From the NCBI GenBank assembly GCA_017512625.1, contig JAFWFB010000068.1:1-5187 (forward strand): a stretch of 5,187 nt of DNA. Reading direction: 5' to 3'. Below, one piece after another: positions 1-5,187 of this stretch (the stretch's first letter is position 1; each line of letters begins with the position of its first letter). A program made the position numbers and the translations under genes. The notes under the pieces are model-generated. The model saw nothing but the letters and a program-made list of their open reading frames with translations. It had not been told where the DNA came from and made no database searches. Origin of the DNA: Erysipelotrichaceae bacterium (GTDB taxonomy: Bacteria > Bacillota_I > Bacilli_A > Erysipelotrichales > Erysipelotrichaceae).

Positions 1-55
1 CTTTTGGATATCATGATCAAATAATACTCTTATAAAAACGTAAAGGAGTATTGAA

Positions 56-667
56 ATGGAAAGCAGATTATTACCCTCCATGAATCAACGGCTCAACGAA
101 CAGCTGGAGTTTACTACCGAGATCGACAAGATGACGGGCATCTTCCGTCACACCTTGTTAATAGACCGTTCCCGCCGGGAAAACGATGCCGAGCATTCCT
201 GGCATATCGGGGTAATGGCCCTGCTTTTTGCGGAATACGCCAAGGAAAAGGTCAACATCGAGCGGTGTGTATCGATGTGTCTGGTCCATGACCTGATCGA
301 GATCTATGCCGGTGATACCTATGCCTTCGACGAGGAAGCCCATCATGACAAACATGAAAGGGAAATGGCTGCTGCTGAAAAACTGTATAGCATTCTTCCA
401 ACGGAACAGGGACAGTATCTGAAATCGCTCTGGGAAGAATTTGAAGCGGAAGAAAGTGCTGATGCCAAATACGCCGTGTGCATGGACCGTATTCAGCCGT
501 TTATCCATAACATGCTTACTGAAGGACATACCTGGTATCGCAAGACCACCAGAAGTCAGGTCGAAAAAAGGGAAGCCATCGTAAAGGAGTTCATGCCCGA
601 GGTCTATGCGTGGATAGAACAAAACATAGACTATGCGATAAAGCAGGGCTGGCTGCTCGAAGACTAA
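56..667 (+). CDS. HD-domain 5'-deoxynucleotidase-like hydrolase (YfbR/HDDC2 type)
   Basis: This 203-residue soluble protein looks like a metal-dependent HD-superfamily phosphohydrolase. Visible motifs are an Arg-rich segment followed by AEHSWH (residues 45-50, with H47 as first metal ligand), VHDLIE (77-82, the H78-D79 pair and E82), GD (86-87) and MDRIQP (143-148, D144 as final metal ligand). This order and the EHSW and DR-QP contexts fit the HD_3 family of YfbR and human HDDC2, which remove the 5' phosphate from deoxynucleoside monophosphates in the cytoplasm. The length is normal for the family. The ATG at 56 is chosen because AAAGGAG at 42-48 sits 7 bases upstream; the internal ATG at 80 lacks such a site. 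A terminator follows 28 bases after the stop, so it appears to end its own transcript. Substrate preference cannot be read from sequence, and a more general nucleotide phosphohydrolase role is possible. Confidence 0.88.
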   Translation: MESRLLPSMNQRLNEQLEFTTEIDKMTGIFRHTLLIDRSRRENDAEHSWHIGVMALLFAEYAKEKVNIERCVSMCLVHDLIEIYAGDTYAFDEEAHHDKHEREMAAAEKLYSILPTEQGQYLKSLWEEFEAEESADAKYAVCMDRIQPFIHNMLTEGHTWYRKTTRSQVEKREAIVKEFMPEVYAWIEQNIDYAIKQGWLLED

Positions 668-695
668 GCGTCCACTAACAATAACCAATAAAAAC

Positions 696-721
696 AAAAA
701 GCAGATAACTCTGCTTTTTTT
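696..721 (+). terminator. Intrinsic terminator after the HD hydrolase gene
   Basis: A perfect 10-bp stem pairs 696-705 (AAAAAGCAGA) with 710-719 (TCTGCTTTTT) around the loop TAAC, and a run of seven T starts at 715. The core is GCAGA/TCTGC. It separates the HD hydrolase gene from the polyphosphate polymerase operon. The A-rich 5' arm could also let it work weakly on the other strand, but no gene there needs it. Confidence 0.85.
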
Positions 722-800
722 ATTTCAGATAAAGTTCATCTTCATTCCCTTTTCAGTTCAGATTGAAAAGATAAACTTCAATTGCAAGGAGGAAAAAGAG
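722..800 (+). promoter_or_regulatory. Leader of the three-gene operon, with ribosome binding site
   Basis: This 79-base gap lies between a terminator and the next start, so a promoter for the three-gene operon is expected here. No convincing -35/-10 pair with normal spacing could be found: GATAAA at 770-775 lacks a matching -35, and TTGAAA at 763-768 would put its -10 on the ribosome binding site. The repeat TTCAGAT occurs at 724-730 and 757-763 and could be incidental. The ribosome binding site AAGGAGG at 786-792, 8 bases before the ATG at 801, is clear. Confidence 0.5.
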
Positions 801-1523
801 ATGAAAGATATCTGTAGTTTCCAAAGGATCGAAAAGAAATTCTGGCTGGATGAAAAACAGTGCCAGCAATTGCTGCCGACCCTATATGAGCATCTTAAAG
901 CCGATGAATACGGAAAAAGCGACATAAGCAATATCTACTATGATACCAATGACTGCTATCTGATCCGCCGTTCCATCGAAAGACCTCAGTTTAAGGAAAA
1001 GCTAAGACTTCGCTGTTATGGCAAGATCAGCGATGATCAGAAAGTCTTTATTGAACTTAAGAAAAAATATGACGGCATCGGCTATAAGCAAAGACTGGTC
1101 ACCGATTATCGTCAGGCCAAAAGACTGCTTGAAGGAAAAAGGATCGACAGTGACCGGCCAAAGACCGAGACCGAGATCATCAACATGGTCAAACGCTATG
1201 GCCTTAGTAAGAAGATCTATGTCGGCTACAAACGCATCGCCATGTATGATCCATCTGATCCGAATCTTCGGGTAACGCTGGATAGCGATATCTGTTTCGG
1301 AGATTGGGATGAATCTGAGCAAAAAGCTCTAAACCTGCAGTCTTTGATGGATGATCGTCATCAGATACTGATGGAGATCAAGACTTCAGCTTCGATTCCT
1401 TCCTGGCTTTTAAAGGAAATGGAAAGACTCAATATTTATCAGGCCCCTTTCTCCAAGATCGGAGCAAGCCTGGCTAAAATGAATGATTCAATAGAATATC
1501 AAGGAGTATCTTATGTTAAATAG
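801..1523 (+). CDS. VTC-domain polyphosphate polymerase-like protein
   Basis: This 240-residue protein matches the VTC domain of the triphosphate tunnel family, whose yeast member Vtc4 makes polyphosphate from ATP. Basic and acidic strands that line the tunnel are visible: RIEKKF (9-14), YYDT (46-49), KEKLRLR (65-71, with R69 and R71), FIELKKK (83-89), YKQR (95-98), GYKR (142-145), VTLDSD (158-163), MEIK (191-194, E192 a likely metal ligand) and FSKIG (217-221, with K219 near the end). It is a bare catalytic domain with no SPX regulatory domain and no membrane segment. The start follows AAGGAGG at 786-792. Its end overlaps the next gene by 11 bases, which suggests that the DUF4956 membrane protein is its partner and that it acts at the inner face of the membrane. 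Polyphosphate synthesis is inferred from the family; another triphosphate-processing role is possible. Confidence 0.85.
   Translation: MKDICSFQRIEKKFWLDEKQCQQLLPTLYEHLKADEYGKSDISNIYYDTNDCYLIRRSIERPQFKEKLRLRCYGKISDDQKVFIELKKKYDGIGYKQRLVTDYRQAKRLLEGKRIDSDRPKTETEIINMVKRYGLSKKIYVGYKRIAMYDPSDPNLRVTLDSDICFGDWDESEQKALNLQSLMDDRHQILMEIKTSASIPSWLLKEMERLNIYQAPFSKIGASLAKMNDSIEYQGVSYVK
1501..1506 (+). promoter_or_regulatory. Ribosome binding site inside the upstream gene, fixing the DUF4956 start
   Basis: AAGGAG lies 6 bases before the ATG at 1513 and inside the last codons of the VTC-domain gene. It supports a true 11-base gene overlap rather than a later start, and it implies that ribosomes finishing the first gene help start the second. 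Confidence 0.8.
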
Positions 1524-2172
1524 TATCTTATCAACACCGATCCAGTTAAGCGGTCTGCTTATCTGTCTGAGCGTAGCAGCCATCTTCGGATTGCTGGTAG
1601 AACTCATCTTCTCGTTTAAAAACCAGTTAAGCCCGTCATTTAAAGCGGCGCTGGTATTGTTGCCGGTAGCGATGTGCATGGTCGTCATGATGGTCAATGG
1701 CAACTTCGGTATCGCGGTAGCGGTAGCCGGTAGCTTCACACTGGTAAGATTTAGAAGTATTGCCGGCAATGGCAAGGAAATAACCGCGATCTTTATCGTC
1801 ATGACCTTAGGCGTCATCCTGGGCATGGGTTATGTCGGCATCGCTTTGATCTTTACCTTGATCGTAGCTGTAGTAGTGATCCTTCTGGGTGTCTTGGGAG
1901 TTGAAAACGATAACTGGAAACTGCTTAAGATCACCATTCCGGAAGATTACGATTACAGCGAACTGTTTGATGACATTTTCAAGAATTATAGTGTACAAGC
2001 TGAGATCGTCAAGATCAAATCGACCAATCTGGGCAGCCTGATCGATCTGACCTACAAGGCTAAATTCAAAGATTCCAAGGTCGATAAGAGGATGATCGAC
2101 GAGATCAAGACCCGTAACAGTAACCTCGCTGTCATGGTAGCTACCTATGATCTGGAAAGAGAGGGATTGTAA
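1513..2172 (+). CDS. DUF4956 integral membrane protein
   Basis: This 219-residue protein has a hydrophobic N-terminal part and a soluble C-terminal part. Likely membrane segments are about residues 12-34, 45-61, 64-78 and 90-130 (long enough for two passes). Between them lies the motif GSFTLVRFRS (73-82) followed by a G-N-G-K-E loop, which is the recognisable signature of DUF4956. Residues 131-219 are charged with alternating strand and helix character, and could be a small ferredoxin- or ACT-like domain in the cytoplasm. The family's function is not established. It often lies beside VTC-domain genes, and here the overlap with that gene and the 1-base overlap with the next one suggest a complex. 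My inference is that it recruits the polymerase to the membrane and may form a path for its product, as the membrane segments of the yeast VTC complex do. Confidence 0.85.
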   Translation: MLNSILSTPIQLSGLLICLSVAAIFGLLVELIFSFKNQLSPSFKAALVLLPVAMCMVVMMVNGNFGIAVAVAGSFTLVRFRSIAGNGKEITAIFIVMTLGVILGMGYVGIALIFTLIVAVVVILLGVLGVENDNWKLLKITIPEDYDYSELFDDIFKNYSVQAEIVKIKSTNLGSLIDLTYKAKFKDSKVDKRMIDEIKTRNSNLAVMVATYDLEREGL

Positions 2173-3998
2173 TGAAAGCAACGATCAGAGTCATAACGAT
2201 CGCTGTTTCCCTGTTACTGGTTGTCGGTATCGTCATCTTCGGTATCAATAACGGCACAACACCTGAGGAAGCCGTAGAAAACCAGGCCAATGTCAGTGTC
2301 AATGTAGATACCGGTTCAGCTGTAGCCATCAGCTTAGAGGATGGCGCAAGTAGCGCTTCCAGTTCAGGTATCCAGATCGATGGCGATCACATCCTGATCT
2401 CTAATCCGGGACAGTATGTCTTAAGCGGAAGTCTCAGCGACGGTCAGGTCGAAGTCAATTGCAATGGCAATGTAGTCCTGATCCTAAATGGTGCTGATAT
2501 CACTTGTCTAAACGATAGTGCCATCAAGATCAGCGATGCTGATCTGGCAGTGATCCATCTGGAAAAAGGAACTACCAACACTCTTACCAGTGGAGATGAA
2601 AGCAATACATTGGCAGAAGATGCTGAAGGAGCAGCACTCTATGCCCGTGATGATCTGACGATCAATGGGCAGGGAAGCCTTGCTGTCTATGGCTATATCA
2701 ACAACGGCATCGCATCGACCGATAATCTGGTGATCGAATCCGGAACCATTAGCGTAGAAGCTTTAAATAATGGTGTAAAAGGCAAGGATAATGTCACCAT
2801 CAACAATGGCGATATCACCATCAGCAGCGGTAACGATGGAATCAAGACCGACAATACCGAGACCGGTATGGGTAACATCCAGGTCAATAACGGAACCCTC
2901 ACCATTAAGTCCGGTGGTGATGGTATTGCGGCTGATGCTAACCTGACGATCGTGGATGGAGATCTGAAGATCGAAGCAGGCAACACCGAAAACATCCAGA
3001 ATGTAAGCGATAATAACGAGGTCATGCAGATGTTTGAAAACATGGGCATGGGACCTCAGGGAAATAGTAGCAACATGAGCGGTGAAAGACCGCAGATGAT
3101 GGGTCAGGGAAACCAGATGCCGATGGGCCAAAGCGGCGAGATGCCTGCAGCTCCGGGAGCGATGGAACAGTTTAATGTTGCTCAAACAAGCACTGCTTCA
3201 AGCGATGATGGAAGCTATAAAGGCTTAAAGGCCGGAACCATGCTTACCATCAACGGTGGAAGCATCGAGATCAGCGCCGAGGATGATGCTATCCACTCCA
3301 ATGGCGATATCGAGATCAACGGTGGAAGCATCGTTATCAATACCGGTGATGACGGTATCCATGCGGATGGAACCCTTACCTTCAATGCAGGAGATGTCGT
3401 GATCGAAAACTCTTACGAGGGAATCGAGGCTACGACGATCAATGTCATCGATGGCGAGATCAGCGTCACTTCCAGTGATGATGGCTTCAATGCCAGCAGC
3501 GATACCACTACCGCTACCCTGACGATCTCTGGTGGAAATGTCTATGTCAATACCAGGGGCGATGGACTCGATAGCAATGGCCAGATGTATATCGAAGGAG
3601 GAACCATCATCGTCGATGGACCAAGCGATAATGGCAATGGTGCCCTGGATGGTGCAAGTAATGATTCACTCAAGGTCAATGGAGGAACGATCATTGCGAT
3701 CGGTTCATCCGGTATGGCTGCCGGTTTCTCCGGAAACTCTTCCCAGGCTTCACTGATGCTTAACTTAAATGGCAATGCTTCTGCCAATACCATCATCAGG
3801 ATCCTGGATGAGCAGGGAGATGTCCTGTTCCAGCACATCAGTGCCAAAGCTTTCTCTAACATCATCTTCAGCTGTTCAGAACTTGAAGCAGGCAATACCT
3901 ATACCGTAGAAGTCAATGGAACGCAGTATTCCGCAACAGCTGCCATGTCTACCGCCGGAAGTGGTATGGGTGGCAATATGATGCCAGGAAGATTCTAA
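2172..3998 (+). CDS. Exported beta-helix carbohydrate-binding protein (Cthe_2159 family)
   Basis: This 608-residue protein begins with K2 and R6 and a hydrophobic stretch (about 7-24). It is a signal peptide or uncleaved anchor, with no lipobox Cys and no clear A-X-A site. The rest is rich in short G-, N-, D- and I-containing turns of about 22 residues, as in a right-handed parallel beta-helix. Acidic turn motifs such as NDGI (221-224), GDGI (249-252), GDDGI (392-396), SDDGF (435-439) and GDGL (463-466) resemble calcium-binding rungs. A Met/Gln/Gly/Pro-rich insert (about 285-331) splits the helix in two, and the C-terminal tail is also Gly/Met-rich. These traits fit the Cthe_2159 family (formerly DUF4353), whose founding member binds cellulose and polygalacturonate and has a pectate-lyase-like fold. 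There is no sortase signal or C-terminal anchor. The start overlaps the upstream stop (TAATG), so translation is coupled to the DUF4956 gene. The true ligand is unknown. Confidence 0.85.
   Translation: MKATIRVITIAVSLLLVVGIVIFGINNGTTPEEAVENQANVSVNVDTGSAVAISLEDGASSASSSGIQIDGDHILISNPGQYVLSGSLSDGQVEVNCNGNVVLILNGADITCLNDSAIKISDADLAVIHLEKGTTNTLTSGDESNTLAEDAEGAALYARDDLTINGQGSLAVYGYINNGIASTDNLVIESGTISVEALNNGVKGKDNVTINNGDITISSGNDGIKTDNTETGMGNIQVNNGTLTIKSGGDGIAADANLTIVDGDLKIEAGNTENIQNVSDNNEVMQMFENMGMGPQGNSSNMSGERPQMMGQGNQMPMGQSGEMPAAPGAMEQFNVAQTSTASSDDGSYKGLKAGTMLTINGGSIEISAEDDAIHSNGDIEINGGSIVINTGDDGIHADGTLTFNAGDVVIENSYEGIEATTINVIDGEISVTSSDDGFNASSDTTTATLTISGGNVYVNTRGDGLDSNGQMYIEGGTIIVDGPSDNGNGALDGASNDSLKVNGGTIIAIGSSGMAAGFSGNSSQASLMLNLNGNASANTIIRILDEQGDVLFQHISAKAFSNIIFSCSELEAGNTYTVEVNGTQYSATAAMSTAGSGMGGNMMPGRF
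3249..3333 (+). repeat. Exact 19-base repeat, one beta-helix turn apart
   Basis: ATCAACGGTGGAAGCATCG occurs at 3249-3267 and again at 3315-3333. The 66-base offset equals 22 codons, exactly one turn of the predicted beta-helix. The two copies encode the same I-N-G-G-S-I turn. The identity at DNA level, including third codon positions, suggests a fairly recent duplication or gene conversion of one rung, or strong shared codon preference. Confidence 0.8.
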
Positions 3999-4010
3999 AT
4001 AAGGAAGAAT

Positions 4011-4041
4011 AAAAGAGCGCTTTTAAAGAAGCGCTCTTTTT
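4011..4041 (+). terminator. Strong intrinsic terminator ending the three-gene operon
   Basis: AAAAGAGCGC (4011-4020) pairs perfectly with GCGCTCTTTT (4031-4040). Two further T-A pairs extend the stem to 12 bp, leaving the loop TTAAAG. Five T residues end at 4041. It lies 12 bases after the beta-helix gene stop and isolates that operon from the genes downstream. Confidence 0.9.
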
Positions 4042-4062
4042 ATCGTTATAAAGGGTCTGAAA

Positions 4063-4091
4063 CAGTCTTGATTAATGACTGATTAGCAGTC
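4063..4091. repeat. CAGTC / GACTG / CAGTC half-site cluster
   Basis: CAGTC at 4063-4067, GACTG at 4077-4081 and CAGTC at 4087-4091 form two nested inverted repeats. The second, GACTG-ATTAG-CAGTC, has a 5-base centre. The cluster lies just upstream of the T-rich, promoter-like stretch before the small gene at 4160, where a repressor or activator might bind. No regulator is identifiable, and such short repeats can arise by chance. Confidence 0.3.
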
Positions 4092-4111
4092 TCTTGTTAC
4101 AATTATATTAG
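4083..4111 (+). promoter_or_regulatory. Possible promoter for the 4160-4979 gene pair
   Basis: The gene pair follows a strong terminator, so it needs its own promoter. The AT-rich stretch contains TATATT (4104-4109, five of six matches to a -10 box) and TTAGCA (4083-4088, four of six to a -35 box), but their 15-base spacing is short. An alternative is TTGTTA (4094-4099) with TCATAA (4116-4121) at 16 bases. Neither pair is compelling. Confidence 0.25.
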
Positions 4112-4146
4112 AGAATCATAAGTCCGGCTTAGCCCGAAGACAGATG

Positions 4147-4154
4147 AAGGTGAT
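4147..4154 (+). promoter_or_regulatory. Ribosome binding site for the frame-broken small gene
   Basis: AAGGTGAT contains AGGTGAT, a direct match to the complement of the 16S rRNA 3' end, and its GGTG core ends 7 bases before the ATG at 4160. This makes 4160 the best start, although its frame closes after 15 codons. It therefore argues for a real gene damaged by frame slips. Confidence 0.6.
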
Positions 4155-4159
4155 AGATC

Positions 4160-4427
4160 ATGAATGGTAATGATTATAACGACCTTTGGATCATAATACG
4201 CCGCTGAATGAGCAGGATATCCCTGAAAATACCCGTGATCTTCTCGCATCCCTTTATCTGACCACCATTGGGGAATGGGCATGGCTTCCTATAGAAATGA
4301 TGAATACGGGATCCTTTTTACCGTTGGCAGCAAAGCCGGAAGGACTGATGATTATGAATCACGCTCCAGCGATGAAACATCCTATTCAAAGACCACGACC
4401 TATACCTTGAAAAGAAAACAGGCATAA
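4160..4427 (+). pseudogene. Small unrecognised gene interrupted by two single-base frameshifts
   Basis: The ATG at 4160 has a good ribosome binding site and reads MNGNDYNDLW before its frame runs into a stop at 4205. A second frame continues directly with DHNTPLNEQDIPENTRDLL and onward, through about TTIGEW near 4278. A third frame then carries on with ASYRNDEYGILFTVGSKAG, ending at TAA 4425-4427. Both breaks are in the same direction, each fixed by adding one base at a G run: the GG of CTTTGGATC near 4188, and the GGGG/GGG runs at 4270-4279. With both repaired, the 268 bases become exactly 90 codons (89 residues plus stop), running up to 3 bases before the next gene. The product would be small, soluble and polar, with an S/T/Y-rich tail. 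I do not recognise the family. It may be a decaying gene, or intact with base-calling errors in G runs. Confidence 0.6.
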
Positions 4428-4430
4428 GAT

Positions 4431-4979
4431 ATGAAAACGGAAATGGAAAAAGCCAAGGAATTATTCGTGCAATACTGTGGAAGACACTTTTTTATGGATG
4501 TCGATGGCGTAAGGGCGGAATATGACAGTTACCACATACCCAAAGAAATAGAGAATAAATGGCGCAGGGAATATCTTTCGCAGTTTTTCAAGCAGAGAAA
4601 AACAGGCAAAGATGCCCTTAGATCATATTCGCAAGCCATCGACTTTATGAACGAAGACATCAATGACGATACATGGGAAAGACTGCTGTTTTACCCGTTT
4701 CGTTGCGACTGGCTGGATGATGTAACGATCCTGTTTATGTTGCAGAGGGATTATTACTTCGTTGAGCAATGGATAAATGAGGGAAGATTCGCCAAGGAAA
4801 CCATCAGCGAATATAAAAACATCCTGAATGGTTTTGCTCAGGATATCCTTAAACGTCTTAGGGAAGGCACACTTACCAGGGACGTGGATTATGAAATGAA
4901 TGAGTTTTCCGATGAATCATATGTTTCTTCCTATCTTGAAGATCTGCAGCTTAAATGGGCCGGGTTTCAAGGAAGATAG
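4431..4979 (+). CDS. Uncharacterised 182-residue cytoplasmic protein
   Basis: I do not recognise this family. The protein has no signal peptide or membrane segment. It is rich in aromatic and charged residues, appears mostly helical, and includes stretches such as FFMDVDGVRAEYDSYHIP (20-37), WRREYLSQFFKQRKTGKD (44-61) and a C-terminal acidic segment ending in LKWAGFQGR. No catalytic motif stands out. The ATG at 4431 is 3 bases after the stop of the damaged small gene and has only a weak purine-rich site (CAGG at 4419-4422), so translation was probably coupled to that gene. A later in-frame ATG at 4443 is possible. Pairing with a small polar protein would fit several roles, including an immunity or antitoxin-type pair, but nothing in the sequence shows this. 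The frame is clean over its full length, so it is likely expressed. Confidence 0.7.
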   Translation: MKTEMEKAKELFVQYCGRHFFMDVDGVRAEYDSYHIPKEIENKWRREYLSQFFKQRKTGKDALRSYSQAIDFMNEDINDDTWERLLFYPFRCDWLDDVTILFMLQRDYYFVEQWINEGRFAKETISEYKNILNGFAQDILKRLREGTLTRDVDYEMNEFSDESYVSSYLEDLQLKWAGFQGR

Positions 4980-4981
4980 AG

Positions 4982-5040
4982 CAATAGGCAGGCCCTGTAA
5001 GCAAGGGACTAGGCTTAGATCGCTATTGAAAGATTTTTTT
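4982..5040 (+). terminator. Weak terminator-like structure after the 182-residue gene
   Basis: CAATAG (4982-4987) can pair with CTATTG (5023-5028), enclosing a smaller CCCT/AGGG hairpin (4993-4996 with 5004-5007). Seven T residues follow at 5034-5040. The outer stem is only 6 bp and ends five bases before the T run, so this is a poor classical terminator. It may instead be part of a structured RNA, or the pairing may be chance. Confidence 0.35.
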
Positions 5041-5060
5041 ATGTTGGGATACGCAGGCAG

Positions 5061-5187
5061 ATGCTTATAAAAAGAATAGATAACGACACTTTCTATGATC
5101 ATATAAAGCAATAACTTTCTTTCGTCGCATGCAAACATCAGAGCAGTTGAGTATTCCTACATCCTACATAATTACAGACACCATTCA
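5061..5187 (+). pseudogene. Possible 5' end of another gene, frame-broken and cut by the window edge
   Basis: From ATG 5061 the frame reads MLIKRIDNDTFYDHIKQ and stops at 5112-5114. Shifting by one base there gives an open, protein-like frame starting at AAC 5113 (NFLSSHANIRAVEYSYILH) that runs to the end of the window. The two segments together resemble the start of a real protein broken by one slip near CAATAAC. No strong ribosome binding site precedes 5061, and the family is not recognised. Both segments are short enough to be open by chance. Confidence 0.25.

Noticed and set aside
1..41. Promoter for the HD hydrolase gene
   Set aside because: AT-rich hexamers such as TATAAA at 31-36 have no -35 partner at acceptable spacing in the bases available, and the true promoter may lie before the window.
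158..697. Long open frame on the minus strand across the HD hydrolase gene
   Set aside because: It lies opposite a gene with full HD motifs and a strong ribosome binding site; its translation shows no recognisable family and would start within that gene's 3' flank.
1488..2181. Minus-strand open frames across the DUF4956 gene
   Set aside because: They mirror the codon bias of the forward membrane protein, lack ribosome binding sites worth noting, and show no domain signature.
2693..3185. Minus-strand open frames across the beta-helix gene
   Set aside because: Repetitive GAT/ATC-rich codons in the forward gene leave the opposite strand open; the products are low-complexity shadows.
2500..3700. 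Tandem or CRISPR-like repeat array
   Set aside because: The repetition is periodic protein-coding sequence at about 66 bases with divergent units and an uninterrupted frame; there are no spacers or conserved repeats.
4160..4207. A short leader peptide (15 codons from ATG 4160)
   Set aside because: No run of regulatory codons or attenuator-like hairpins follows, and the peptide joins smoothly to the next frame, so a broken gene explains it better.
4186..4410. A stand-alone 74-residue gene starting at TTG 4186
   Set aside because: There is no ribosome binding site at that TTG, and the upstream ATG 4160 frame and the downstream frame to 4427 continue the protein better. It is the middle piece of a frame-broken gene.

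Overview
The window suggests a low-to-moderate GC Gram-positive bacterium of the Bacillota. The reasons are strong AAGGAG-type ribosome binding sites, all-forward tight gene packing, short U-tailed intrinsic terminators and gene families typical of Clostridia and Erysipelotrichia. A finer placement (Erysipelotrichia-like) is only a guess. All genes seen are on the + strand.

Bases 1-721 hold a single HD-domain nucleotidase gene (YfbR/HDDC2 type), closed by a clear intrinsic terminator. Bases 786-4041 hold a compact three-gene operon, also closed by a strong terminator. Its genes encode a VTC-domain polyphosphate polymerase-like protein, a DUF4956 membrane protein whose start overlaps the first gene by 11 bases, and a 608-residue exported beta-helix protein of the Cthe_2159 carbohydrate-binding family whose start overlaps the second stop by 1 base. 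The overlaps imply coupled translation of a cytoplasmic enzyme, a membrane partner and an outside protein. This gene set recurs in Bacillota but, to my knowledge, has no experimentally established joint function. A plausible reading is synthesis of polyphosphate at the membrane, possibly with translocation, linked to a calcium- or glycan-binding surface protein.

Bases 4042-5187 are less ordinary. A good ribosome binding site starts a small gene at 4160 that is broken by two single-base frame slips, and repairing both gives an 89-residue protein. Three bases later comes an unrecognised 182-residue protein. After it lie a weakly paired sequence followed by seven T residues and, at the window edge, a possible start of another gene whose frame also breaks. 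These repeated frame breaks point either to decay of an accessory segment or to small base-calling errors.

The most interesting content is the polyphosphate polymerase / DUF4956 / beta-helix operon. The frame-broken small gene and its uncharacterised partner come second.
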